NCBI RefSeq assembly: GCF_900101595.1
Contig: NZ_FMYY01000021.1
Span: 1-64,000, forward strand
DNA length: 64,000 nucleotides
Direction: 5' to 3'
Source of the DNA: Paenibacillus sp. cl123
GTDB lineage: Bacteria; Bacillota; Bacilli; Paenibacillales; NBRC-103111
The position numbers and the translations under genes were made by a program. Shown one piece after another: positions 34,228 through 43,242 of this stretch. A model generated the notes under the pieces. It was not told where the DNA came from. It did not search any database and saw only the letters and a program-made list of their open reading frames with translations. How positions within the stretch are numbered: position 1 is the stretch's first letter; each line of letters starts with the position of its first letter.

Positions 34228-35268
34228 TTAAGAATGGCGGCTTGCATACAGCAAATAAATGAAAAATGGAGCGCCGATAGCCGACGTGAATACGCCCACC
34301 GGCACGTCCAGCGGCAGAAATAATGTCCGGCCCGCCAGATCGGCCAGCAGTACAATCGCAGCGCCCAGCAGCGCCGAAACCGGCAGCAGACGGGCGAAGG
34401 ACGAACCGACCAGCTTGCGCGCCATATGCGGAGCGAGCAGGCCGACGAAGCCGATGCCGCCGCCAACCGAGACGGCTGAGGCGGCTAAGCCCACGCCGAG
34501 CAGCAGCAGCAGCAGGCGGCTGCGCTCAACGGCGCTGCCCGCGCTGGTCGCCAGTTCATCGCCCAGCTGCCCGATGTTCACGTGCCTCGAGAGCAGGAAA
34601 GCCAGCGGAAGCAAAACCAGCGCCCAGGGGAGCAAGGTAAGCACATTTTCCCAGTTAGCCGCATAGATGGAGCCCGTCAGCCATACATAGGCCGTACCGG
34701 CGTCGTTTTTCGGGCTGAAGATGATCATCATCGTGGTAGCCGCCGAGGTCAAGGAAGACAACCCGATCCCGATCAGCACGAACCTTACGGGAGCCGTCCC
34801 CTTCTTCCAGGCCAGCGCATACAGCGCAGCCGCGACGACTGCCGCCCCCAGCAGCGCGAAGGCGGGCAGCCAGCGGATGCTCAGCGCCCCGGTTCCGTAG
34901 GTCAGGAACAGGACCGCCGCCACGGAAGCTCCGCCGCTCACTCCGATGATATCGGGAGACGCCAGCGGATTGCGCAGCATCCCCTGCAGCAGCGCTCCAG
35001 AGCCGGCCAGGGCCGCTCCTACGAGCAGGGCGATGACAATTCTCGGCAGCCTCAGCTTCTGAACGACCATCACATCCGCCGCTTCTCCCGAGCCGAACAC
35101 CGCGCGAAGCACCCGGGCGGGCGAGATGAACATCTCACCCGCGCCTGCGCTGATCATCGAGACGATGAGGATGAGCGCCAGCAGCGCGGCAGCCGTGACC
35201 GCCGCCTTTCTGGCGGGCGGACTCCAGCCCGTGCTGACGCTTCTCCCGTTACCCGTAGAGTTGATCAT
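34228..35268 (-). CDS. FecCD-type siderophore ABC permease
   Basis: 346 residues, about nine to ten membrane segments. Family marks: RLPRIVIALLVGAALAGSGA, LLQGMLRNPLASPDIIGVSG, and GGIGFVGLLAPHMARKLVG. N-terminus has a short cytoplasmic tail before the first helix. It overlaps the previous permease gene by 4 bp (ATGA), implying translational coupling and a heterodimer. C-terminus SAIGAPFFIYLLYASRH is typical of FeuC/FhuG-like subunits. Part of the Fur-controlled operon that starts at 37334. Confidence 0.92.
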   Translation of the reverse strand: MINSTGNGRSVSTGWSPPARKAAVTAAALLALILIVSMISAGAGEMFISPARVLRAVFGSGEAADVMVVQKLRLPRIVIALLVGAALAGSGALLQGMLRNPLASPDIIGVSGGASVAAVLFLTYGTGALSIRWLPAFALLGAAVVAAALYALAWKKGTAPVRFVLIGIGLSSLTSAATTMMIIFSPKNDAGTAYVWLTGSIYAANWENVLTLLPWALVLLPLAFLLSRHVNIGQLGDELATSAGSAVERSRLLLLLLGVGLAASAVSVGGGIGFVGLLAPHMARKLVGSSFARLLPVSALLGAAIVLLADLAGRTLFLPLDVPVGVFTSAIGAPFFIYLLYASRHS

Positions 35269-36275
35269 GATCTCACCGTCCCTCTCCGTGCGATATAGAT
35301 GAAGAAAGGCACGCCGATCAGGGCTGTCATCACTCCGACGGGGACCTCCTCCGGCATCATCAGAAAGCGGGCCGCCAGGTCGGCCGCCACAAGCAGGACC
35401 GCTCCCAGCACAGCGCAGTACGGCAGCACCCAGCGATGCTCCAATCCGGCCAGGAAGCGCGCCATATGAGGGACCACCACCCCGATAAAGCCAATCGGGC
35501 CGGCTATCGACACGGCCCCTCCCGCCAGCGCCAGCACGATCAGGCCGATCCCCGCCTTAAGCCAGGCCGTGCGCTGGCCGAGTCCCCGGGCCGTCTCCTC
35601 GCCCATGGCCAGCACATCTAGCTGTCTGGAAAGCAGCCAGGCGGCCGCTCCGCCAAGCGCCATGTACGGACCCGCCACGATCAGCATATCCGGCTCACGG
35701 CCGGCAATCGTGCCCGTCAGCCAGAACAGGACGGAGCCGAGGCCCTGCTTGTCCAGCGCCAATATGCCTTGGGTGAAGGACGAAAACAGCGCCGTCAATG
35801 CCGCTCCGGCCAGCACCAGCTTCATCGGGGACAAGCCTCCCCGTCCCAGCGAGCCAAGCAAATATACCGCAATCGCTCCCAGAGCCGCTCCGCAGAAGGA
35901 TAACCACATCAGCGCCTGCATCGACGTCACGGAGAATACCACGGAGGCCAGCACGACGACAAAGCTGGCCCCCGCATTGACTCCGAGCGTCCCCGGGGAC
36001 GCGAGCGGATTGCGGGTTAAGGCCTGCATCAGCGCGCCGGCTACCGCCAGCCCCGCTCCGACCGCAGCGGCAAGAAAGGCCCGCGGCATTCGCGTTGTCC
36101 GGATAATCATCTGCTCCATAACCGTCTCATCGTAATGAAAAGCGGCAGCCCATCCGATGGAAGGGCGATAGCTCTCCACACCCAGCAGAATGCTGGCGGC
36201 CATAGCGAGCAGCAGGGCCGCGCATCCGGCCGCCAGGCCAGCCAGCCTCCACGCATGTTTACTTCTTGCAGTCAT
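35265..36275 (-). CDS. FecCD-type siderophore ABC permease
   Basis: 336 residues. Same fold as its partner: TTRMPRAFLAAAVGAGLAVA, LMQALTRNPLASPGTLGVNA, and AGPIGFIGVVVPHMARFLAG. Ends TALIGVPFFIYIARRGTVRS. GGGGAG lies before the ATG. It lies 51 bp after the binding-protein gene and overlaps the second permease by 4 bp. The operon has no ATPase, as with B. subtilis feuABC, which depends on the separate YusV ATPase. Confidence 0.92.
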   Translation of the reverse strand: MTARSKHAWRLAGLAAGCAALLLAMAASILLGVESYRPSIGWAAAFHYDETVMEQMIIRTTRMPRAFLAAAVGAGLAVAGALMQALTRNPLASPGTLGVNAGASFVVVLASVVFSVTSMQALMWLSFCGAALGAIAVYLLGSLGRGGLSPMKLVLAGAALTALFSSFTQGILALDKQGLGSVLFWLTGTIAGREPDMLIVAGPYMALGGAAAWLLSRQLDVLAMGEETARGLGQRTAWLKAGIGLIVLALAGGAVSIAGPIGFIGVVVPHMARFLAGLEHRWVLPYCAVLGAVLLVAADLAARFLMMPEEVPVGVMTALIGVPFFIYIARRGTVRS

Positions 36276-36326
36276 TGACCCGCTTCTCCCCGTTTTCTCG
36301 TCATGAACATAGCCGCTTCCCGGCTT

Positions 36327-37334
36327 CTACTTAATTTGAAAATGCTTGTACAAATCGTCCAGCAGCGCTTGAGCAGCCAGCGCTCCGGCACTCAGGTTCC
36401 AGGTGATGACGTCGACCGGAATATATTTACCGGCCTTCACTCCCTTAAGATTGCTCCAGAGCGGATGAGAAGTCCAGGCATCGTGGGCCTGCTTCCGGGA
36501 CGCGTCCCCTTCGGTATAACGGGTAATATCGAAGATATAGTCGCCGTCAAGCTGGCCCATCTGCTCCTTGGAGGTCAGATTAACCACCGTCTTGCCCTCC
36601 ACCTGCTGGGATTTCGGCCGGGAAAGTCCCAGCTCCTGCAGGATCGAGCCTGCGAAGCCCGTTACATAGAGCCGGGCGCTGCCGTCTCCCTCGAAACGGA
36701 TGATCGAAATTTCCGTCTGGCTCAGACTGGCTCCCGCCTTCTGCTTAAATTCCGCGACCCGCTTGTCCCAGCCGGCCAGCAGCTGCCCGGCTTCCTTCTC
36801 CTTATACAGCGCGTCTGCGCCCAGCTTCAGATTCCCCTTCCAATCGAATACATTTTCCGTCATCACGGTAGGCGCGATACCGGATAGCTGCGGATATATT
36901 TTCTCATGCCGCGACTTCGCGCCGATGATCAGGTCCGGCTTCAAGGCAATGATGGCTTCAAGATTAGGCTGGGTTTCTTCGCCCAGATTCTTCACACCGT
37001 CCATCTTGTCCCGCAGAAATTTATACCACGGCTTTTCTTCCCACGATTCCACGGCTCCCACCGGCTTGACGCCAAGCGCGACCGCATTGTCCACCATGCC
37101 GTTGAACAGCACGACGACCCGCTCAGGCTGCTTCGACAGCTTCGCAGTTCCCATCGCATGCTGAATCGTCCTTTCCTTGCCTGTACCCGTATCAGAAGGA
37201 GCCGGAGCTCCCGTATTCGACTTCTCCCCGCCGGCCTGACCGCCCGAGCCTCCCGTGCTGCCCGCAGCTCCCGAGCCGCAGGCTGCAAGCACCCCTATAA
37301 GCAGCAGCGCCATCCCTAACCGTAAAGCTTTCAT
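36327..37334 (-). CDS. Iron-siderophore-binding lipoprotein (FeuA-like)
   Basis: 335 residues. Lipobox LAAC puts the lipidated Cys at 19. A Gly/Ser-rich linker follows. The body is a BtuF/FeuA fold: PERVVVLFNGMVDNAVALG, NLEAIIALKPDLIIGAKSRH, YPQLSGIAPTVM and a C-terminal helix LLDDLYKHFQIK. It binds a ferric siderophore outside the membrane and passes it to the two FecCD permeases. GGGGAGG precedes the ATG and a perfect Fur box lies 33 bp upstream. The exact siderophore (catecholate or other) cannot be read from sequence, but the Btr-like regulator suggests bacillibactin-type ligands. Confidence 0.92.
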   Translation of the reverse strand: MKALRLGMALLLIGVLAACGSGAAGSTGGSGGQAGGEKSNTGAPAPSDTGTGKERTIQHAMGTAKLSKQPERVVVLFNGMVDNAVALGVKPVGAVESWEEKPWYKFLRDKMDGVKNLGEETQPNLEAIIALKPDLIIGAKSRHEKIYPQLSGIAPTVMTENVFDWKGNLKLGADALYKEKEAGQLLAGWDKRVAEFKQKAGASLSQTEISIIRFEGDGSARLYVTGFAGSILQELGLSRPKSQQVEGKTVVNLTSKEQMGQLDGDYIFDITRYTEGDASRKQAHDAWTSHPLWSNLKGVKAGKYIPVDVITWNLSAGALAAQALLDDLYKHFQIK

Positions 37335-37366
37335 GTCCTAGTCCTCCCCTGACTTCCCATCTCTTA

Positions 37367-37385
37367 ATTGATAATGATTATCAAT
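37367..37385. promoter_or_regulatory. Fur box of the siderophore uptake operon
   Basis: ATTGATAATGATTATCAAT is a perfect 9-1-9 palindrome and contains the full 7-1-7 Fur core. It lies between a possible -10 (TATTAT on the minus strand) and the ribosome site of the binding-protein gene. Confidence 0.93.
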
Positions 37386-37620
37386 AAACAATAATAGAGA
37401 CCGGGTAGCTTTTTGTACATGCCGGATTTTGCCCGTTTCATATACCGATTTTATCCGGGGTGCGCCGGGATATCCGGACTGCGCATGTGTTGCATGACAA
37501 AAACGCCCGGGAGTGAAGCTCCCCAGCCCATCAGGGCGCGGCTCACTGCCAGGCGGTTCTGATTTATATATAGCGGCTTGGACCAATAATGGCATATAGG
37601 GCCCGCATGCGGATCAGCGG

Positions 37621-37983
37621 CTATACCCGCACATATACTTGCCCGTCCTCCACTTCCACCTCATACCCCCGCAGCTTCACCGTCTCATCCGCCAGATGGA
37701 CGCCGGTCAGCAGGTCGAACTCCCAGCCATGCCACGGACAGCGCAAAATCTCCTGGTCCCGTCCGTACTTGTATTCGTACACCATGGACGGGAGCCGCGT
37801 CCCGCATACCCGGCCCACGCAGACGGGAGCCGCGCCGTGCGGGCATATATTCCGCCAGGCCTTGTACACGCCATTTACATAAAACACGCCAAGCTCGATC
37901 CCGTTCACTTCCACGATCTTGCGTCCCTGCTCCTCCAGCTCGGATGCCGCCGCGACCGTATACCGCTCCTTGACCTTAGCCAT
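37621..37983 (-). CDS. Rieske [2Fe-2S] protein
   Basis: 120 residues, cytoplasmic. Cluster ligands are Cys47-x-His49 (CPHG) and Cys82-x-x-His85 (CPWHGW), the Rieske pattern, with the ~33-residue spacing somewhat longer than in small ferredoxins. No oxygenase catalytic domain is attached. It overlaps the upstream amidohydrolase gene by 8 bp, so the two are translationally coupled. GGGGAGG precedes the ATG. The pairing suggests an accessory electron carrier in degradation of an aromatic or cyclic acid, but no partner oxygenase or reductase is in the window. Confidence 0.9.
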   Translation of the reverse strand: MAKVKERYTVAAASELEEQGRKIVEVNGIELGVFYVNGVYKAWRNICPHGAAPVCVGRVCGTRLPSMVYEYKYGRDQEILRCPWHGWEFDLLTGVHLADETVKLRGYEVEVEDGQVYVRV

Positions 37984-39073
37984 GGCTGGGCACCTCCCCG
38001 AGAGCCGGCTTGGCCTTCAACCCATACAGCTCGATCGCATTATCGGCTAATATTTTCTGACGCAGCTCCCGGCGGACCGGCCGCAGCGCCATCTGCGGGT
38101 TGTCGAAATCCCAGTGCGGATAATCCGATGAGAACATGATCATATGGTCCGCGCCGATCATATCCAGAATCTGATTAAGATGCTGCGGATCGGACGGCTC
38201 CTCGATCGGCTGCGTCGTCAGGCGCACATGCTCCCGGATGTAGTCGGACGGCATTTTCTTCAGCCATGGCGCCTGATCGCGCAGCGCCTTGAAGTTTTTA
38301 TCCATCCGCCACATCAGATGCGGAACCCAGGCGATGCCGCCTTCGATCGCGACGAATTTCAGCCCGGGGAACTTCTCGAACACGCCTTCGCACACGAGGC
38401 TGTTGACATGGGCCATATAATTGATCGGCAAAATATTATGCCACTCCAGATAAGACGTCGGGTAGCCCGACGGGGTAGGCGCTCCGGCTATGCCGCGGCC
38501 CTCGGTCCCCGGATGAACGGCTACCGGCAGCCCATTACGCTCCGCCGCTTCGTAGATGGGATGATAGAAGCGCTGCCCGTACAGCATCCGGGAGCCGCTG
38601 CACATAATGACCTGCACCATATCCGGATGCCCCGCCATCCGGTCGATCTCCCGGGCGGCAGCCTGCGGGTCCGCATGATTGACCAGGATCGAGCCTTTGA
38701 ACACGGGACTGACCTTCAGCCAAGTCTCCGCCAGCCAGTCGTTGTAAGCGCTCGCCACCACATTGCCGTAATCCGGGTTCGGGTTCAGCGAGATGCCAAG
38801 AATCCCCGAGCCGGTCAAGATACCGTAATCAATCCCGTATTTCTCGAAATGATGCTTTAGCATAAACGCCGGATCGCTCCCGGGCATGCCCCCGCTTTTC
38901 GGGTTCGCATCCTTGCGCATCACGCCGATCGGCGAATACCAGCCTCCTCCGTAGGCCGGTCCGGCTCCCAGCCAATACTCATGCCACGCTTTGGGCAAAT
39001 AAGGCAGCAAATCTTTCGGGCTGGCGATAGCATTGTGAACGTCGGCGTCAATAATCGCAGGTCGGTCGCTCAT
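37976..39073 (-). CDS. Amidohydrolase-2 family metal-dependent hydrolase/decarboxylase
   Basis: 365 residues. TIM-barrel of the ACMSD-like group. Metal ligands fit IIDADVH (7-13, with His13), His187 (VAVHPGTEG) and Asp317 (SSDYPHWDFD). Family strings include GIDYGILTGSG, FPGLKFVAIEGGIAWVPHL and MFSSDYPHW. Members hydrolyse or decarboxylate aromatic and heterocyclic acids. The DADVH variant of the usual DxHxH is common in this subgroup. AGGGGG lies before the ATG. Overlap with the Rieske gene and an AraC gene 116 bp upstream on the same strand suggest a small inducible catabolic unit. Substrate unknown. Confidence 0.88.
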   Translation of the reverse strand: MSDRPAIIDADVHNAIASPKDLLPYLPKAWHEYWLGAGPAYGGGWYSPIGVMRKDANPKSGGMPGSDPAFMLKHHFEKYGIDYGILTGSGILGISLNPNPDYGNVVASAYNDWLAETWLKVSPVFKGSILVNHADPQAAAREIDRMAGHPDMVQVIMCSGSRMLYGQRFYHPIYEAAERNGLPVAVHPGTEGRGIAGAPTPSGYPTSYLEWHNILPINYMAHVNSLVCEGVFEKFPGLKFVAIEGGIAWVPHLMWRMDKNFKALRDQAPWLKKMPSDYIREHVRLTTQPIEEPSDPQHLNQILDMIGADHMIMFSSDYPHWDFDNPQMALRPVRRELRQKILADNAIELYGLKAKPALGEVPSHG

Positions 39074-39189
39074 AAGTTAAGTCCCCCTACAGCTGGAATG
39101 TGAATGCTTCTACTTCCACTATAGAGGGGATGCAACGCGGGGTACATGAACAGATGTTTCGAATAATCTGGATTTTTGTCATCTGAATA

Positions 39190-40017
39190 TCAAGAGTTTC
39201 GGTAGTCTCTTGGCGTCATCCCGGTTTCTCGGAAGAATAGCCTGGAGAAATAAAACGAGTCCTCGAACCCGCTTTCCTCAGCGACCCGCTTAATCGGAAT
39301 CCGGCTGCTTCTCAACAAATATTTGGCATGGTCCAGCCTCAATTTCGTTAAATATTGGATGGGACTGAGCCCTGTATTTTTCTTGAAAGAAACCGAGAAA
39401 TAACCGGGAGACAAGGAGACATGGCTGGCAATCATTTCCCTGGAAATAGGGCTTTGAAAGTGAGTTTTCATATAATCGATGGATTTTTGTATGGTATCAT
39501 GATGCGGAATTTTTTCCATGGAAAACTGCACGGACCGGTTGATCAGCTGTATCGCCTGCAGCAGCTCCAGCTTGACCAGCCACTCATAATCGCCGCTTTT
39601 CTCTGTCCAATGTCGGAATGCTCTTGCAAACAGCTCCGCGATACCGGACGATTCCTGCAGCACGAGCTGTTCGGGCAGCGGCAGAGGATGGACCGTCTCC
39701 CGGCTTTCCATGCGGTCCCCTTCCCAGCGTACCAGCCCGTATCTGAATTGTATCGAGATGAAGCGAACCGGACGCTCGGCCGTTGTCGTTATGCGCATAT
39801 ATTGATTCGGCCAAATCTGGAACAAGCGTCCCGCCTCCAGCAAGCTAAGCTGACCGGCCAGCTCCAGCATGCCCTCCCCTTCCACCACATAAGTCAGGGT
39901 ATGCAGACCCGTCCGCTCCCTTAGCAGCACATAGTCTATAGGCTCCCAAAATTGACGGTCCCGCTGCACAACATCGATTATTCGAGGGGTAAAGCCGACG
40001 AAGAATTCGTAATCCAT
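39190..40017 (-). CDS. AraC-family transcriptional regulator
   Basis: 275 residues. Cupin-like sensor (LTYVVEGEGMLELAGQ, LEAGRLFQIWPNQYMRI). Double HTH from about 170 (SREMIASHVSLSPGYFSVSF, KKNTGLSPIQYLTKLRLDHA, DSFYFSRLFFRETGMTPRDY). The frame begins with TTG at 40029, but the ATG at 40017, with AAAGGA upstream, is preferred. It stands upstream of the amidohydrolase/Rieske pair on the same strand and is their likely activator. Confidence 0.88.
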   Translation of the reverse strand: MDYEFFVGFTPRIIDVVQRDRQFWEPIDYVLLRERTGLHTLTYVVEGEGMLELAGQLSLLEAGRLFQIWPNQYMRITTTAERPVRFISIQFRYGLVRWEGDRMESRETVHPLPLPEQLVLQESSGIAELFARAFRHWTEKSGDYEWLVKLELLQAIQLINRSVQFSMEKIPHHDTIQKSIDYMKTHFQSPISREMIASHVSLSPGYFSVSFKKNTGLSPIQYLTKLRLDHAKYLLRSSRIPIKRVAEESGFEDSFYFSRLFFRETGMTPRDYRNS

Positions 40018-40720
40018 CCCGAAATTCAATCCTTTCGTTGCCTGAAGCAGATTCGGATCGTGCCCTCATCATAATATTGATCCGGTATGGCTGGCAAGCT
40101 GGCCGGGGATGGCGGGAGTTGACGGCGGATGATCCGCTTTTGGCGCGTGGGGAGGAATGGATATGGGATTCCAACCTTTCTTGAAGTCATGTCCGGTTTG
40201 AATTTATTTTTAGAGGTAGAGACATGACTTCAAAGACGGCCGCTATCGCTTTTCCATCCCACATCCATTCCCTTTGTTCAACCTCGTGCTTTCTTCGACC
40301 TCTCTTTCTGGTTAATCCGGTCTTCCATTCGGTATTTGCTACCATGAAGCCTCGGGTCAAACGCAGGATACATGTCTCGCCCGCATGCTTCGCACGAAAA
40401 CTGCAGCGGCAGCTCCGGATCTCCAGCGCCCTTCCGCTTACTCTACACAAGGCTGCATATCCCCTGCTTCTGCCGGCCCCTCTCCTTTCCGATTCCCTGA
40501 ATCCATCGTGCAGACATCCGTGGAGGCTCCCCCTGGACCTTGTTTTATGATAGTATACGTTCTGCTACGCGCACAAAAACCGTCCGGCCCAACGCCAGAC
40601 GGCCGATGAAATGCCGTGCCTATTTCTGCGGAATTGACAGAAAAGTGGATGACGTTTACCCTGATAACAGACAGCGCAACGCGCAAGCATCCATGCTAGC
40701 AAGCCAAAGGTGGTTAACCG
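40018..40720. other. Divergent intergenic region with a long inverted repeat (40181-40233)
   Basis: About 700 bp between two divergent AraC genes. Only low-quality frames are present, none with a family pattern. Arms TTGAAGTCATGTC (40181-40193) and GACATGACTTCAA (40221-40233) form a perfect 13-bp inverted repeat with a 27-nt loop. A small hairpin with CCGTC/GACGG arms lies near 40580-40605. The rest, including the promoters expected for the two flanking genes, is unassigned. Confidence 0.6.
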
Positions 40721-41623
40721 ATGAACGAGGAGTCATCCGTCCTTTCAATCCAGCCCTCCATCCGGGCAGCGCATTACCATGCCTACGCCGGCAGGCGCCG
40801 GGAGAAAAATCGGTTCGGCTACTGCTATGCCTTTCACCTGATCGACAAAGGAGCCGGCTCCTTGCTGATCGGGGGACGAAGCTATCCGTTAAAAAAAGGC
40901 ACACTGGCGTTTATTCCGCCCGGAATCGAGCATTCCTTTCATATGTCCGAGGAGCAGCCGATCTCTTCTTATGATATGTATTGCGATTTTTTCGTAAAGC
41001 TGGAGACGGTCCAGCATCTTTACTTCGATCCGCCTCACGATTATGAAGCCGAGCTTATGACGCTGAGCCGCCCGGGCAGGGAGCTCGATCAGTTGACGGG
41101 GGTTACCCGGCTCTCCCGCTACCCGGAGCTGATCCAGACCTTCATCCAGGTCGTGCGGCTGAACCGGCTCGGCATTCAATACAAAAGCGAGATCGTCGGC
41201 AGCCTGCTGTACAGCTGGATTTTGCAGCTCGTTAATCTGAGCATCTCCGACAACATCCCGGACTACCGGATTCAGAAAATTATCGATCTGATGGAGCAAT
41301 ATCCCGGCATGAACCCGCCTTACGAGCAGTGGCTGGAGCTGTGCCAGCTCAAGAAATCGCAATTTTACAGCATGTTCAAGAAAATGACCGGCCTCACGCC
41401 CAAGGAATGCTTTTTCCGCATCAAAATGCAGCGCGCCTATGCGACCATCCAGGAAAGCGACCGCTCGATCACGTCGATCGCCGAGGAGCTCGGCTACTCG
41501 TCCATTCATTATTTCTCGAAGCAATTCTCTACCTATTTCGGTCTCCCTCCCTCGGAGCTGAGGAGGCAAGCTCAGGAGGCGGGTCCGCCTTCAATCACGG
41601 CAAAACGCTCCTCCTCGCAGTGA
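40721..41623 (+). CDS. AraC-family transcriptional regulator
   Basis: 300 residues. Cupin-like N-terminus (FGYCYAFHLIDKGAGSLLIG, LAFIPPGIEHSFHM). Double HTH near 205-290 (CQLKKSQFYSMFKKMTGLTP, SSIHYFSKQFSTYFGLPPSE). AAAGGTGG lies 7 nt before the ATG. It is convergent with the fructan operon ending at 41702 and divergent from the AraC gene at 40017. It carries an extended, Ser/Gln-rich C-terminal tail of ~15 residues. Target unknown. Confidence 0.88.
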   Translation: MNEESSVLSIQPSIRAAHYHAYAGRRREKNRFGYCYAFHLIDKGAGSLLIGGRSYPLKKGTLAFIPPGIEHSFHMSEEQPISSYDMYCDFFVKLETVQHLYFDPPHDYEAELMTLSRPGRELDQLTGVTRLSRYPELIQTFIQVVRLNRLGIQYKSEIVGSLLYSWILQLVNLSISDNIPDYRIQKIIDLMEQYPGMNPPYEQWLELCQLKKSQFYSMFKKMTGLTPKECFFRIKMQRAYATIQESDRSITSIAEELGYSSIHYFSKQFSTYFGLPPSELRRQAQEAGPPSITAKRSSSQ

Positions 41624-41701
41624 CAGCTAGTAATAACTCAACTGTCTGCCGCAAGGGGAGCGTCCGTTTATTAGGGTTATGAGCCGGTCTCTTCCTCCGG
41701 G

Positions 41702-43240
41702 CTACGCAGTGACCGAACGGAGCAGCCAGCCGTCCAGACTTTGCAGCCGGACATTCGCGTTTCTGGCAAATATTTTAACGCCCAGGGACTCCAGCTGCGG
41801 ATAGATCCGGTTGGTCATCGTTTTCAGGCCGTCATTAGCGAACAGCTCGACGGATGAACGATCTACAAACAGATGCAGCTTGAGCCGCCCGTCCTCCAGC
41901 AGCTCCAATTCCGCCTCGCTGACTCCGCCGTCCCCTTGTCCCGAGCGGCTGCGGTCTACCCGAAGCTTCCGCTCCGCCGTGTGGTAGACGATCTCTGTGA
42001 ATTCCCGGCCGTCCGCGGAGCAGCGGACTTGAATGCCGAACTCCGCAGCTGCGCTCAAGTCCCCCGCGTCGAATACGGCGATCAGCTCCAGCGCATCTCC
42101 CGCCAGCTCGGGAATGTCCACCAGGCTCCCGGCGGCCACGTACCGTTCCTGCAGCCCGGCATGCGAGCCGCGCAGTGCCTTCAGCTCGGCAACCGGCACC
42201 ATCCGCAAGCGGCCGTCGTCATTCAGCTTCAGCTCGCGAGGAAGCGTGAAAGCTCCCATCCAGCCCTCTGCCTGCTCCGGCATCGAGGCTCCCCATATAT
42301 TCATCCAGCCGATCAGAATGCGTCTGCCCTGATCGTCCAGGAATGTTTGCGGCGCATAGAAATCGAAGCCGTAATCCAATCGTTCGGCATATTCATACCT
42401 GAACTTGCCCGCTTTATAGTCCATGTTTCCGGTCAAATACATCGTCTTCGTCGCTCCCATATTCATGGGAGACATAATCAAGACATGCCCGTCCCCGGCT
42501 TTCCCGACGCTCTCCGTTCCCAGCGGAAACAAATCCGGGCACTCCCACATATTGCCCATCGTGCCGTCGCTGTCCGCCGCGATTCCCTTATATGTCCATT
42601 GCCGCAGGTCTGCGGAAGCGTACAGCAGCGCTTGTCCCTGACCGTCCATCCCGTGTCCGACGATCATATACCAGACGCCGTCATGCTTCCACACCTTCGG
42701 GTCGCGGAATCCGAACCCTCCGGCTGCCGGCGGACCGGAGATCGCCGGGTTATGCTCCCATTTTTCGAAATGGACGCCATCCGTACTGGTGGCGATGCAC
42801 TGCGCTTCTTCGGGCGAACGGCCGTCGACATGTCCCGTGTAGATCAGCGTCAGCACGCCTTCGTCATCGACCGCGCTGCCCGACCAGCAGCCGTAGCCTC
42901 CCTCCTGGCCGAGATCATAAGCCTCGGACGGAGCGAGAGCGATGGGAAGATGCTCCCAATGAACGAGATCCCGGCTTTTCGCATGCCCCCAATACATAGG
43001 CCCGTGCTTCGGCATGTAAGGATAATGCTGGTAGAACACATGATATTCGCCTTGGAAATGAACCAGTCCGTTGGGATCATTCATCCAGCCCGCAGGGGGC
43101 ATGAGATGATAATGCAGCCGATAACCGTCCCCCGGTATAGCCCCGGCCAGCTCGGCCAGCGCCCGGTTGGCTTCCTCTACCCTGTTCCTGTGCGTGGAGG
43201 AAGGCTCCCGGTGGTCTTGGACCCGATCGTTTACATTCAT
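41702..43240 (-). CDS. Cytoplasmic GH32 beta-fructosidase
   Basis: 512 residues, no signal peptide. GH32 motifs: WMNDPNG with nucleophile Asp55, FRDP (178-181) holding the transition-state Asp, and WECPD with acid/base Glu233. A C-terminal beta-sandwich ends with FVDRSSVELFANDGLKT. It hydrolyses sucrose, sucrose-6-phosphate or short fructo-oligosaccharides inside the cell. The frame runs to a TTG at 43246, but AAAGGAG is 8 nt before the ATG at 43240, which was chosen. It lies directly after the fructokinase gene (stop 43243), so fructose released here can be phosphorylated at once. Last gene of the fructan operon. Confidence 0.95.
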   Translation of the reverse strand: MNVNDRVQDHREPSSTHRNRVEEANRALAELAGAIPGDGYRLHYHLMPPAGWMNDPNGLVHFQGEYHVFYQHYPYMPKHGPMYWGHAKSRDLVHWEHLPIALAPSEAYDLGQEGGYGCWSGSAVDDEGVLTLIYTGHVDGRSPEEAQCIATSTDGVHFEKWEHNPAISGPPAAGGFGFRDPKVWKHDGVWYMIVGHGMDGQGQALLYASADLRQWTYKGIAADSDGTMGNMWECPDLFPLGTESVGKAGDGHVLIMSPMNMGATKTMYLTGNMDYKAGKFRYEYAERLDYGFDFYAPQTFLDDQGRRILIGWMNIWGASMPEQAEGWMGAFTLPRELKLNDDGRLRMVPVAELKALRGSHAGLQERYVAAGSLVDIPELAGDALELIAVFDAGDLSAAAEFGIQVRCSADGREFTEIVYHTAERKLRVDRSRSGQGDGGVSEAELELLEDGRLKLHLFVDRSSVELFANDGLKTMTNRIYPQLESLGVKIFARNANVRLQSLDGWLLRSVTA

Positions 43241-43242
43241 CG

